Origin: an uncultured Oscillospiraceae bacterium
GTDB lineage: Bacteria > Bacillota > Clostridia > Oscillospirales > Oscillospiraceae
Direction: 5' to 3'
Assembly: GCA_949948775.1 (NCBI GenBank)
Contig: CATLHC010000010.1
Span: 1-50,479, forward strand
DNA: 50,479 bases
Made by a program: the position numbers and the translations under genes. Positions 27,011 to 34,690 of this stretch are shown in pieces. The notes under the pieces are model-generated. The model ran no database searches and had not been told where the DNA came from. It saw nothing but the letters and a program-made list of their open reading frames with translations. The stretch's first letter is position 1, and each line of letters starts with the position of its first letter.

Positions 27011-27071
27011 AAATTTGTACATTCCAGAATTGTGAACATAGCAGTCTTTTACAACACGATTGGAGGTTGAC

Positions 27072-27548
27072 ATGAACAAAAAACTGAAGATAGGCATTGG
27101 GATCGGCGTTGCCGCTGTGGTCGTCATCGTAGCCGCCGCTGCATTTTTGCGCCACAGGCCCATGATTGACCCCGCAGATCATCCCCGCGCCGTGTCCATC
27201 GGCGTCACCGTCGGACAGGACGGAGAAACCTATGACTACGATATCCCCGAAAGCGGGATATCCGATGAGCTGAATGATGCTCTGATCTCCTTATTCCTCA
27301 ACACAGAAATGCGCAACAGACTTTTGCCCCGTCCGCAGTCTTATAACATCGCAAATGGTTCTGTATTTATCACGGTCAAAGTGTCGCTGGAGCATTCGTC
27401 CATGCGCGTGAATCTCAGCAATGACCCCGATTACAGTTCCGCCCAGTTTGGTGACACCCACTACCACATTGTCGATCATCAAAAATTGTATCAGGATGTT
27501 TACGGCCTGCTGTCCGGCGTAATGACCGATTACGCCGTGAAGAGATGA
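27072..27548 (+). CDS. Hypothetical membrane-anchored extracytoplasmic protein
   Basis: A 158-residue protein with Lys-rich N-terminus and one membrane segment (about residues 5-27, Val/Ala-rich); the rest is predicted outside the cell. I recognise no domain. The outer part has mixed hydrophilic sequence with ISDELNDALISLF and QKLYQDVYGLLSG helices. The start MNKKLKIG lies five bases after GGAGG; an in-frame TTG 12 bases earlier is less likely. Codon use is less GC-rich than in the neighbours, which could hint at recent arrival. It has its own promoter and is convergent with rluD. Confidence 0.75.
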   Translation: MNKKLKIGIGIGVAAVVVIVAAAAFLRHRPMIDPADHPRAVSIGVTVGQDGETYDYDIPESGISDELNDALISLFLNTEMRNRLLPRPQSYNIANGSVFITVKVSLEHSSMRVNLSNDPDYSSAQFGDTHYHIVDHQKLYQDVYGLLSGVMTDYAVKR

Positions 27549-27563
27549 CGAGCAGTTTTTCCG

Positions 27564-28475
27564 CTATTGCAGCTCGTATCGCTTCAAAACCGCCCGGAAC
27601 CAATCGGGCAGGGGGGCCTCCACCGTCAGGCGCTCCCCGGTGGATGGGTGGGTAAACGTGAGCCGGGCGGCGTGGAGGCACTGTCCCGCCAGACCGGGCA
27701 CCGGCTTTTTCACCCCATACACCACATCTCCCAGCAGGGGGTGGCCCAGGTAGGCCATGTGAACCCGAATCTGGTGCGTCCGCCCTGTTTCCAGGCGGCA
27801 GACAATGTGTGAATACCTATTCTGAGCGTCCACCACCTGCCAGTGGGTGACGGCCTCCCGCCCGTCGGGGCGCACCGCCATCCGCTTGCGGTCGGTCTGG
27901 TGCCGCCCGATGGGGGCACTGACGGTGCCGGAGTCCTCCTTGAAGGCGCCCACCGCCACGCCGTGGTACAGCCGGAACAGTGAGTGGTCCTGGAGCTGCT
28001 CCGCCAGGGCCAGATGGGCGCGGTCATTTTTTGCCGCAATGATGAGGCCCGAGGTGTCCCGGTCAATGCGATGGACGATGCCGGGGCGCAGCTCCCCGTT
28101 GATTCCGGACAGTGAATTTCCGCAGTGATATAACAATGCGTTGACCAGCGTGCCGTCCGGATGCCCCGGCGCGGGGTGGACCACCATGCCCACCGGCTTG
28201 TTCACCACGATGACGTCGCCGTCTTCATATACCACGTCCAGGGGGATGTCCTGGGGGACCAGGTCCACAGGCTGGGGTTGGGGAGGGGAGAGGACCACCA
28301 CGTCCCCCGCCTGAAGCTTTTCACTTTTTTTCACCGGCCGACCGTTCAGGGTCACCCGTCCTTCTTCCAGCCAGCGCCCCGCGGCGGATCGGGTCAGGCC
28401 GTCCAGGGCCGCGGCCAGCACCGCGTCCGCCCGGCCCGGCTCAGTTACCGTCAGGGGGAAGCTGGGGGGATTCAT
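27564..28475 (-). CDS. rluD: 23S rRNA pseudouridine synthase, RluD family
   Basis: Converts uridines in 23S rRNA (RluD acts on helix 69) to pseudouridine. It has 303 residues. An N-terminal S4-like RNA-binding domain (about 10-70, SAAGRWLEEGRVTLNGRPVKKSEKL) precedes the catalytic core, where VHRIDRDTSGLII carries the catalytic Asp (about 150-162) and the later IRVHMAYLGHPLLGDVVYG motif is typical. The start MNPPSF follows AAAGGAGG located inside the lspA end; the open frame upstream overlaps lspA more deeply. The overlap with lspA is 35 nt, which suggests co-translation. Exact uridine specificity among the RluA/C/D branches is uncertain. Confidence 0.92.
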   Translation of the reverse strand: MNPPSFPLTVTEPGRADAVLAAALDGLTRSAAGRWLEEGRVTLNGRPVKKSEKLQAGDVVVLSPPQPQPVDLVPQDIPLDVVYEDGDVIVVNKPVGMVVHPAPGHPDGTLVNALLYHCGNSLSGINGELRPGIVHRIDRDTSGLIIAAKNDRAHLALAEQLQDHSLFRLYHGVAVGAFKEDSGTVSAPIGRHQTDRKRMAVRPDGREAVTHWQVVDAQNRYSHIVCRLETGRTHQIRVHMAYLGHPLLGDVVYGVKKPVPGLAGQCLHAARLTFTHPSTGERLTVEAPLPDWFRAVLKRYELQ

Positions 28476-28941
28476 CCGTCTCGTCCTCCTTTTTCTCATC
28501 CTTGCCCACATAAAACCATACATACAAAAACAGCAGGGGCACGCCGATGGTGATGCAACAGTCGGCCACATTGAATACGGCGAACTCCATGAAGATGGTC
28601 TGGAACATGTCGGTGACGAAGCCGAAAATCACCCGGTCGATGAGGTTGCCCATGCCCCCGGCCAGCACCAGGGCGGCGGAGAACAGCCCCAGCCGGTTCT
28701 TGAAGAAGCCCTTCACGATCAGGACGCACATGCCCAGCACCACGATGGTGGAGGTGAGGGTGAGCACCCAGGTGTGCTCCCGCAGCATGGAGAAGGCCGC
28801 GCCGGTGTTCTGGACATAGGTCAAGTCCAACAGGTACGGGATAAAGGGCACACTGCCCCCCAGGGGGATGTTGGCGCGAACCAGGTATTTCACAATTTGG
28901 TCAAGGACCACCAGGGCGGCGGCCAGGATGGCGTAAAGCAT
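28441..28941 (-). CDS. lspA: Lipoprotein signal peptidase (signal peptidase II)
   Basis: Aspartyl protease of the membrane that removes lipoprotein signal peptides after Cys lipidation; this window encodes several substrates. It has 166 residues and four membrane segments (about 5-20, 60-82, 88-105, 125-148). Catalytic Asp residues are in GGMGNLIDRV (about 100-109) and FNVADCCI (about 120-127); the family motif VQNTGAAFSM is also present. The last 20 residues are charged and acidic (KKEDETDES), likely cytoplasmic. It lies between a GNAT gene (27 nt upstream) and rluD. Confidence 0.96.
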   Translation of the reverse strand: MLYAILAAALVVLDQIVKYLVRANIPLGGSVPFIPYLLDLTYVQNTGAAFSMLREHTWVLTLTSTIVVLGMCVLIVKGFFKNRLGLFSAALVLAGGMGNLIDRVIFGFVTDMFQTIFMEFAVFNVADCCITIGVPLLFLYVWFYVGKDEKKEDETDESPQLPPDGN

Positions 28942-28968
28942 GGGATCAGCCTTTCTTTGAAACGGTTT

Positions 28969-29403
28969 TTACAGCCACTGGATAAATGCTGTCTTATCGG
29001 TACAGTTGTATCCGGCGTGGGTATAGAAATCCAGCGTCTTCTGCTCTTTTGAGCCGGTTAAGAGCATTATTTTGTAGCAATTCTTTTTCTCCGCCACAGC
29101 TTTCGCGTAATCCAGGCACTGCGCGGCATAGCCCTTCCCTCTGTGTTCCAAATGGGTGACCACATTCTCCACAAGGGCGTATGGCCGCACCCCCTGGGTC
29201 AAATTGGGGATAATGACGCAGACACAGGAGGAGACAATTTTCTCATCTATGTAGTTGACAATCAAATGATGGTTTTCGTCCGACAAGATTTGGTCCCACA
29301 CTGCCGCCAGATGCTCCGTGAATTCGGGTACCGATGTCTCGTGCAGGCACAGATATAGCTTCAAAATCGCGTCTAGATCTTCACGCCTTGCCTCACGCAC
29401 CAT
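28969..29403 (-). CDS. GNAT family N-acetyltransferase
   Basis: Acetyl-CoA-dependent acyltransferase of 144 residues. The fold's core is visible: an N-terminal VREARREDLDAILKLY helix, and the acetyl-CoA loop THLEHRGKGYAAQCLDYA (about 92-109, Q/RxxGxG/A type) followed by the YKIMLLTGSKEQKTLDFYTHAGY segment. The start is ATG 29403, five bases after GAGGTGG; two extra in-frame codons upstream are less likely. It is the first gene of a GNAT-lspA-rluD run. The substrate cannot be inferred. Confidence 0.85.
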   Translation of the reverse strand: MVREARREDLDAILKLYLCLHETSVPEFTEHLAAVWDQILSDENHHLIVNYIDEKIVSSCVCVIIPNLTQGVRPYALVENVVTHLEHRGKGYAAQCLDYAKAVAEKKNCYKIMLLTGSKEQKTLDFYTHAGYNCTDKTAFIQWL

Positions 29404-29416
29404 AATAACCACCTCA

Positions 29417-29451
29417 CAAAAATAACTGCCGGGGACCGAACCCCGGCAGTT
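29417..29451 (-). terminator. Terminator of the nfn operon
   Basis: An 11-bp perfect stem, AACTGCCGGGG (29424-29434) with CCCCGGCAGTT (29441-29451), 6-nt loop; on the minus strand it is followed by ATTTTTG. Just upstream on that strand, TATAAT (29457-29452) with TTTCCA 17 nt before it might be a weak promoter for the GNAT gene. Confidence 0.85.
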
Positions 29452-29466
29452 ATTATATCACAGCTT

Positions 29467-30879
29467 TTACTTCTTGGAAAGAGTTTCGTCGATGGCCTTG
29501 GCGGCGGTCTTGCCCGCGCCCATGGCCAGGATGACGGTGGCCGCGCCGGTCACCGCGTCGCCACCGGCGTACACGTTCTCCCGGCTGGTGAGGCCGTTCT
29601 CGTCGGCGATGATGCCGCCCCACTTCTCCGTCTCAAGCCCCTGGGTGGTGGACTTGATCAGCGGGTTGGGGCTGGTGCCCAGGGCCATGATGACGCAGTC
29701 CAGGTCGATGTCAAACTCGCTGCCCTCCTTGACGATGGGGCGGCGGCGTCCGGAGGCGTCCGGCTCGCCCAGCTCCATCTCCACGCAGCGGATGCCGGAC
29801 ACGGAGCCGTTCCGGGGGTCCCTGGGGTCGTCCGGGTTGTGGTAGCCCAAAATTTCTGTCGGGTTGGTGAGGGTCTTGAAGATGATCCCCTCCTCCTTGG
29901 CGTGCTCCACCTCCTCGGCACGGGCGGGCAGCTCGGCCTCGGAGCGGCGGTAGACGATGTACACCTCGGCCCCCAGGCGCTTGGCACAGCGGGCCGCGTC
30001 CATGGCCACGTTGCCGCCGCCCACCACGGCGACCTTCGTGCTGTGCTGGATGGGGGTGTCCGCCCCGTCCTTGTACGCCTTCATCAGATTGATGCGGGTG
30101 AGGAACTCATTGGCGGAGTACACGCCCTTCAAATTCTCACCGGGGATGTTCATAAACTTGGGCAGGCCCGCGCCGGAGCCGATGAACACCGCCTCAAAGC
30201 CGAAGTCCTCCTTCAGCTCGTCGATGGTAATGGCCCGGCCAATGACCATGTTGGTCTCCACCTTGACGCCCAGCTCCTTGAGGGTGTCCACTTCCTTCTG
30301 CACGATGGACTTGGGCAGACGGAACTCGGGGATGCCGTACACCAGCACGCCGCCCGCCAGGTGGAGGGCCTCGAACACGGTGACCTCATAGCCCTTCTTG
30401 GCCAGGTCGCCCGCGCAGGTCAGGCCCGCCGGGCCGGAGCCGATGACGGCCACCTTGTGCCCGTTGGGGGCGGGCTTCTGGGGCTTCTCGGTGGCGTTGG
30501 CGTTGTGCCAGTCGGCCACGAAGCGCTCCAAACGGCCGATGCCCACGGGCTCGGCCTTGATACCGCGAACACACTTGGCCTCACACTGGCTCTCCTGGGG
30601 GCACACCCGACCGCACACCGCGGGCAGGGCGGAGTCCTTGGAGATGATCTGATAGGCGGCCTCAAAGTCGCCCTCGGCCACCTTTGCGATGAACTCGGGG
30701 ATGTTGATCTGCACGGGGCACCCGGACACGCAGGGGCGGTGCTTGCAGTTCAGGCACCGCTGGGCCTCGTCGATAGCCTGTTCCTTGGTGTAGCCCAGGG
30801 CCACCTCATTGAAGTTGCACGCCCGGACCTGGGGGTCCTGGTGGGGCATGGGGTTTTTATCCGGTCTCATGTTGGCCAT
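29467..30879 (-). CDS. nfnB: NfnB-like FAD/[4Fe-4S] subunit (GltD family)
   Basis: Large subunit of an electron-bifurcating NADH-dependent ferredoxin:NADP+ oxidoreductase, or of a glutamate synthase-like enzyme. It has 470 residues. The N-terminus has the two [4Fe-4S] Cys clusters, CLNCKHRPCVSGCPV (about 42-56) and CGRVCPQESQCEAKC (about 89-103). The first dinucleotide site is VAVIGSGPAGLTCAGDL (about 145-160) and the second is KVAVVGGGNVAMDAARCAKRLG (about 283-303). NfnB, GltD and SudA share this plan; the partner gene next door and the lack of a GltB subunit make NfnB the best call. The start follows AGGAGG ten bases upstream and one base after the nfnA stop. Confidence 0.85.
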   Translation of the reverse strand: MANMRPDKNPMPHQDPQVRACNFNEVALGYTKEQAIDEAQRCLNCKHRPCVSGCPVQINIPEFIAKVAEGDFEAAYQIISKDSALPAVCGRVCPQESQCEAKCVRGIKAEPVGIGRLERFVADWHNANATEKPQKPAPNGHKVAVIGSGPAGLTCAGDLAKKGYEVTVFEALHLAGGVLVYGIPEFRLPKSIVQKEVDTLKELGVKVETNMVIGRAITIDELKEDFGFEAVFIGSGAGLPKFMNIPGENLKGVYSANEFLTRINLMKAYKDGADTPIQHSTKVAVVGGGNVAMDAARCAKRLGAEVYIVYRRSEAELPARAEEVEHAKEEGIIFKTLTNPTEILGYHNPDDPRDPRNGSVSGIRCVEMELGEPDASGRRRPIVKEGSEFDIDLDCVIMALGTSPNPLIKSTTQGLETEKWGGIIADENGLTSRENVYAGGDAVTGAATVILAMGAGKTAAKAIDETLSKK

Positions 30880-30880
30880 C

Positions 30881-31723
30881 TTACTTTACCTCCTGCTTGA
30901 ACAGGTTGCACGCCTCTTCATAGGCGTGGCGCTCGAAATCCTTGTACATGGCGCCCCGGGCCATGGCCTCGTCGAAGTCCACCTTGTGGCCGTCGAACTC
31001 CGGGCCGTCCACGCAGGCGAACTTGGTCTCGCCGCCCACGGACAGGCGGCAGCCGCCGCACATCCCGGTGCCGTCGATCATGATGGGGTTCATGGACACC
31101 ACGGTGGGGATGTCGTACTGTTTCGTCAGCTCGCACACGAACTTCATCATAATCACCGGGCCGATGGTGATAACGCGGTCGTACTTGGCCCCGCCCTCGA
31201 TCTGCTCTTTGAGCAGGTCGGTGACCAGCGCCTTCTTGCCGTAGGACCCGTCGTCGGTGCCGATGATCAGGTTAGTGGAGGCGGCCTTGAACTCGTCCTC
31301 CAAGATCACCAGGTCCTTGCTGCGGAAGCCCACGATCAGGTCCACGTGGCAGCCCACGTCGTGGAGCTTCTTGGCCACCGGGTAGGCGATGGCGGTTCCC
31401 ACGCCGCCGCCCACCACGGCGACGCGCTTGAGCCCCTCGGTCTCGGTGGCCCGGCCCAGGGGGCCCACGAAGTCCTGGAGGGATTCCCCCTCCTCCTTGT
31501 GGTTGAGCTTCTCGGTGGTGGCCCCCACCACCTGGTAGATGATGGTGACGGTACCGCGCTCCCGGTCGAAGTCGGCAATGGTCAGGGGGATGCGCTCCCC
31601 CTCCTCGTCCACCCGGAGGATGATGAACTGGCCGGGCTCCGCCTTGCGGGCCACGGCGGGGGCCTCGATCTCCATCAGGGACACGGTGGGATTGAGCACC
31701 CGTTTTTTCACGATCCGATACAT
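30881..31723 (-). CDS. nfnA: NfnA-like FAD/[2Fe-2S] subunit
   Basis: Small flavoprotein subunit, 280 residues, related to dihydroorotate dehydrogenase electron-transfer subunits. FAD-binding beta-barrel first (FIILRVDEEGERIPLTIADF, about 33-52), then the NAD-binding part (VAVVGGGVGTAIAYPVAKKL, about 110-130). Near the C-terminus IDGTGMCGGCRLSVGGETKFACVDGPEFD gives one Asp and three Cys that match the unusual [2Fe-2S] site of NfnA. With NfnB this would couple NADH, NADPH and ferredoxin pools. It is the first gene of the pair and has a near-consensus promoter about 75 nt upstream. PyrK-type subunits are the main alternative, but no pyrD is nearby. Confidence 0.85.
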   Translation of the reverse strand: MYRIVKKRVLNPTVSLMEIEAPAVARKAEPGQFIILRVDEEGERIPLTIADFDRERGTVTIIYQVVGATTEKLNHKEEGESLQDFVGPLGRATETEGLKRVAVVGGGVGTAIAYPVAKKLHDVGCHVDLIVGFRSKDLVILEDEFKAASTNLIIGTDDGSYGKKALVTDLLKEQIEGGAKYDRVITIGPVIMMKFVCELTKQYDIPTVVSMNPIMIDGTGMCGGCRLSVGGETKFACVDGPEFDGHKVDFDEAMARGAMYKDFERHAYEEACNLFKQEVK

Positions 31724-31798
31724 AGCTTCTCCTCTTTCCTATGGTTTCGGGCAATACCAATTTAACGGCCCGGCCTCCCGGCCCGGACAATCGTTAAG

Positions 31799-31827
31799 AT
31801 TATAACACACTGTTCCCTTTCCGTCAA
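31799..31827 (-). promoter_or_regulatory. Sigma-A promoter of nfnAB
   Basis: On the minus strand, TTGACG (31827-31822), a 17-nt spacer and a perfect TATAAT (31804-31799). Confidence 0.88.
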
Positions 31828-31868
31828 TTTGATTCCGCTGGAAATTATCCCGCAGATTGCCCAAATCG

Positions 31869-31899
31869 CAAAAAAAGAGGGCCGATCCACCGGTCCTCT
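31869..31899 (-). terminator. Terminator of the 32-kb hypothetical gene
   Basis: On the minus strand, AGAGG-x-CCG type arms (31899-31891 with 31884-31876) form a stem, and seven Ts follow. Confidence 0.85.
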
Positions 31900-31913
31900 T
31901 TCTCAAAACTGGC

Positions 31914-32282
31914 TCAAAACGCCACCACCCACAGGATGACGGCCAGGGCCGCCGCAGCCACGCTCACCGTAGCCGTCAGCTCGGCCAGAAACGCCGCCCG
32001 GCGGCTCTTCCGGGGCCGGGGCGCGGGGATGTACAGCTCAGGCTCCGCCCCCTCCTCGTACTCCTCGCCGCTCCAGCCGGACTCGTCCTCTTCCTCCTCG
32101 GGCATCACCAGGTTGGCCGCCCGCCACGCAGTCAGATCGATGACGTTGTCCCCGCCCAGGATGCGGGCCTTCCGCTCGGGCTCCCGAATCAGCACGGCCT
32201 GGCGGGCCGCCCCGGCGCCGTCAAAGCCAGAGGCCATCGCGCTCTCGTTCCAGGTGGTAAAGGTATAGTGGGCTGTTTTCAT
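31914..32282 (-). CDS. Hypothetical acidic protein with a C-terminal membrane anchor
   Basis: A 122-residue protein without a recognised domain. The N-terminal 55 residues are hydrophilic, followed by a strongly acidic stretch (EEEEDESGWSGEEYEEG, about 63-79), a Pro/Arg-rich basic part (about 85-96) and one membrane segment at the extreme C-terminus (about 100-120). This is a tail-anchored layout with the bulk in the cytoplasm. The start follows GAGGAGG. A near-consensus promoter and a hairpin lie upstream and a terminator downstream, so it is a single-gene unit. Function unknown. Confidence 0.75.
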   Translation of the reverse strand: MKTAHYTFTTWNESAMASGFDGAGAARQAVLIREPERKARILGGDNVIDLTAWRAANLVMPEEEEDESGWSGEEYEEGAEPELYIPAPRPRKSRRAAFLAELTATVSVAAAALAVILWVVAF

Positions 32283-32302
32283 GGCTCAAAGCCTCCTCAT
32301 TT

Positions 32303-32328
32303 TGAGATGGTTTTACCTTACCATCTCA
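32303..32328 (-). promoter_or_regulatory. Leader hairpin before the 32-kb hypothetical gene
   Basis: A 9-bp stem, TGAGATGGT (32303-32311) with ACCATCTCA (32320-32328), ends just before AAATGAGGAGG on the minus strand. An alternative small stem (CTCA-AAA-TGAG) overlaps it and the ribosome site, so switching is conceivable. The role is inferred. Confidence 0.4.
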
Positions 32329-32400
32329 AGGGTCCCATAAACCGGGATATTTTTAGCGCTATCCAGCGACGTAATTCGCCGCTTTGTTCTATTTTTCCTT

Positions 32401-32429
32401 ATAATAATATATTCGTTCGACTTTGTCAA
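32401..32429 (-). promoter_or_regulatory. Sigma-A promoter of the 32-kb hypothetical gene
   Basis: On the minus strand, a perfect TTGACA (32429-32424), a 17-nt spacer and TATTAT (32406-32401). The leader is about 110 nt. Confidence 0.85.
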
Positions 32430-32466
32430 GTGCCTATCAGAAATTTGTTCGGTTTTGGAACAAAGT

Positions 32467-32494
32467 TTCACCCCCGGCCTAAGCCGGGGGTGAA
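32467..32494 (-). terminator. Terminator-like hairpin after the M23 peptidase gene
   Basis: A 12-bp perfect stem, TTCACCCCCGGC (32467-32478) with GCCGGGGGTGAA (32483-32494), has a CTAA loop. The T-run on the minus strand is poor, so termination may be incomplete. Confidence 0.65.
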
Positions 32495-32511
32495 TTCACA
32501 CCGTCTTGATC

Positions 32512-34269
32512 TCAGGGCAGGTAGTTCCTGGGGTTGACGCTGGTGCCGTTGATGCGCACCTCAAAGTGGCAGTGGGGTCCGCTGGCGTTGCCGGTCATGC
32601 CCGCCCGGGCGATGACCTGACCCTGGTACACCTTGTCGCCCACGCTCACCAACAGGGAGGAGTTGTGGGCATAGTAGGTGACATAGCCATTATCGTGGCG
32701 GATGGCCACCAGGTTGCCGTAGCTGCCGTTCCAGCCCGCCTTGATGACGGTGCCGCCGTCGGCGGCCTTGATGGCGGTGCCGGTGCGGCAGGCGATGTCC
32801 AGGCCCAGGTGGAAATCGTAGCGCCCCCACAGGTTGCGCCCGCCGAAGTTGGAGGTGATGGTGCCCCGCACCGGCCAGATGAAGTAGCCGTTGGAGGCCG
32901 TGACGGGCCGCGGGGTAGTGCCGGTGTAGGCGTAGGTGGTGGTGGGCTCCACCAGCGTCTCACTGGAGAGGATCTCCCGGTCCACCTCCACGCCGTTTAC
33001 ATAGGTGACCTTGGCGTTGACTCGGGCCAGGCCGTCCTCGCCCTGCTCTTTCACTTTGGTGTCGCCCACATACAGGTCGGCGGTCTCGATATACTCCACC
33101 GGGCTGGCGATCGCTTCCTCATAGGTCTCGTCGGTGATGTTCTGCACGGACAGGAAGGGCACCGCCTCCTGGATGATCAGCTCCTGGTCCACCCAGATCT
33201 TATCCACGATCACGTCCGGGTTGAGGACGGACAGCTCATAGGGCATCATGTCCAGGGAATAGGCGATGGCGTTGAAGGTGTCGCCCTTCTTCACCAAATA
33301 GGTGGACTGCTCCACCCGCATTTGGCTCAGGGTCTCGCGGATGGACTCCAGATCAAACCGGGTATTGGAGGGCAGCTCCACCGGGCGGATCTCCACATCC
33401 TCCACAAAGTCATAGCTGATGGTGTCCTCGGTCAAGTAGGGCCGGGCGGCCTCATCCAGCAGGTTTTTGAGCTCCTGCTCGCTGGCGGCGCAGCCCAGCT
33501 CCGTGCCGTCCACCCGTAGGCTGTAGGCCTGGACCAAGGCGCCCACGTCCTCAAACAGCGCCTCCTCCACCACGGCGGCGTCGCTGAGTTCGTCGGGGGT
33601 GACAAACACCGGCGTGACGGAGATCTTCCCGGCGTCGTAGTTGTAGCTCTCTCCCAGGATATCGGAGGCCCGGGATTCCACGCTGCTGACGATGGCGTCC
33701 CGCTCCTCCAGGCTGGACACCACGCCCAGCTCCTGGCCGTTCAGGTTCAGCGCGTAGGCCCGGGTGTAAGTGCCGTTGAAGGCGACGATTCCCACGAACA
33801 CCGCCGCCAGAGTCACGTACAGCAGCGGGGAAACGGGGTGTCGCTGCACCACCGACCGGACCTTGGCAAACGCGCCGCTCACCCTGCTCCAGCCGTCGGC
33901 GGTAAAGTCACAGATGCGTTCCCAGCTCTCGCCGCCGACGGCCCCGATGGCCTTCGCGGCGCGGGCGGCCCTGTCCTTCACCGGCTCCTCCTTCACCCGC
34001 TTGCCCACGCTCTTGGCCCCGTTCAGCGCGGCATGGGCTTTCTCCTTCCAAGCTGCGGCGCTGTGCTTTTCCCTTTTGATCTGCGCGGCCCGCTCCTTCG
34101 CGGCCTCTCGCTCCGCCCGCTTCTCGGCGGCTTCGGTCTCCTCAATATATTCTCTCCAGGAGCGCGGCTTTTCCACGCTCCCGCTCTCCTTGGCGCCGTC
34201 CCGGCCGGTCACCCCGGTCTGCGGCTCAAGCTTCCGCGTGTTCTTATGGTCGTTCTCGCTCTGCTTCAC
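32512..34269 (-). CDS. LysM-G5-M23 cell-wall endopeptidase
   Basis: Membrane-anchored peptidoglycan hydrolase of 585 residues. The first 145 residues are unusually long, hydrophilic and cytoplasmic, rich in Lys, Arg, Glu and Ala (EAAEKRAEREAAKERAAQIKREK). One membrane segment follows (about 148-168). Outside the membrane are a LysM-like module (about 320-365, YLVKKGDTFNAIAYSLDM), a G5 domain (about 385-450) and a C-terminal M23 peptidase (about 475-585). The zinc motifs are intact: FHLGLDIACRTG (H-x3-D) and GPHCHFEVRING (H-x-H), plus the upstream His of YYAHNSSLL. The start is a GTG at 34269 after AGGAGGG, since the ATG further upstream has no ribosome site. A WalR box overlaps the -35 region, fitting control by the WalKR system. 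Confidence 0.92.
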   Translation of the reverse strand: MKQSENDHKNTRKLEPQTGVTGRDGAKESGSVEKPRSWREYIEETEAAEKRAEREAAKERAAQIKREKHSAAAWKEKAHAALNGAKSVGKRVKEEPVKDRAARAAKAIGAVGGESWERICDFTADGWSRVSGAFAKVRSVVQRHPVSPLLYVTLAAVFVGIVAFNGTYTRAYALNLNGQELGVVSSLEERDAIVSSVESRASDILGESYNYDAGKISVTPVFVTPDELSDAAVVEEALFEDVGALVQAYSLRVDGTELGCAASEQELKNLLDEAARPYLTEDTISYDFVEDVEIRPVELPSNTRFDLESIRETLSQMRVEQSTYLVKKGDTFNAIAYSLDMMPYELSVLNPDVIVDKIWVDQELIIQEAVPFLSVQNITDETYEEAIASPVEYIETADLYVGDTKVKEQGEDGLARVNAKVTYVNGVEVDREILSSETLVEPTTTYAYTGTTPRPVTASNGYFIWPVRGTITSNFGGRNLWGRYDFHLGLDIACRTGTAIKAADGGTVIKAGWNGSYGNLVAIRHDNGYVTYYAHNSSLLVSVGDKVYQGQVIARAGMTGNASGPHCHFEVRINGTSVNPRNYLP

Positions 34270-34310
34270 GAAATGTCCCTCCTGTTGGCCTTGCTCTTCG
34301 TGCAGACATG

Positions 34311-34316
34311 ATTGTA
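34311..34316 (-). promoter_or_regulatory. -10 box of the M23 peptidase gene
   Basis: TACAAT on the minus strand, about 42 nt before the GTG start. The -35 position (34339-34334) reads GTAACT and is poor, as expected for an activated promoter. Confidence 0.6.
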
Positions 34317-34334
34317 ACAAAAAATTCGAAAAGA

Positions 34335-34351
34335 GTTACAAAATAGTTACA
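34335..34351 (-). promoter_or_regulatory. WalR (YycF) box of the M23 peptidase gene
   Basis: On the minus strand: TGTAAC (34351-34346), TATTT, TGTAAC (34340-34335). Both half-sites fit TGTWAH with a 5-nt gap, in the coding orientation, and the proximal one overlaps the weak -35 region. Positional fit to a class of activated cell-wall-hydrolase promoters is good. The rest of 34352-34539 holds only a small CCGGTCC/GGACCGG hairpin. Confidence 0.75.
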
Positions 34352-34539
34352 AGCATATGGTACACCATTTTGTCCCACTCGTCAACCCCCGAATTTCTCC
34401 AGCCGGTCCCATATTCCGGCCCCGGACCGGCATATCTTGTTGTCCTTTGGCGTTATTTTAGGAACGGCGGCACATTTTGTTGGGGCTCTGGCAGAACCTC
34501 CAAAAATCGCCCGGTTTTTTCGTCTTTTTGCCCACCCCC

Positions 34540-34568
34540 TTGACAGCGCCGCCCGGTTGGAATACAAT
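34540..34568 (+). promoter_or_regulatory. Sigma-A promoter of the HAD phosphatase gene
   Basis: A perfect TTGACA (34540-34545), a 17-nt spacer and TACAAT (34563-34568). Confidence 0.88.
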
Positions 34569-34599
34569 TTTCCTGGACCTGCCGTCCCTGTTTATTTCT

Positions 34600-34623
34600 G
34601 CCGCCCGGCGGGGGCCGGGCGGC
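34600..34623 (+). promoter_or_regulatory. GC-rich leader hairpin of the HAD phosphatase gene
   Basis: GCCGCCCGGC (34600-34609) pairs with GCCGGGCGGC (34614-34623) over GGGG. There is no T-run. It lies about 25 nt into the transcript; its role is unknown. Confidence 0.55.
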
Positions 34624-34690
34624 GCTTTCACCGGCTATTTCGCCTTTGGCGCCGCCGGCGTCTGTAAACTTTGCAAAGGGGGCCTTTTTC

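Noticed and set aside
27072-27548. Horizontally acquired gene
   Set aside because: Codon use is somewhat less GC-rich than in neighbours, but there is no mobility gene, repeat border or tRNA, so transfer cannot be claimed.
32303-32328. Candidate riboswitch in the 110-nt leader at 32.3 kb
   Set aside because: Only one short hairpin is convincing, no known aptamer core is seen and the downstream gene is of unknown function; kept only as a low-confidence leader hairpin.
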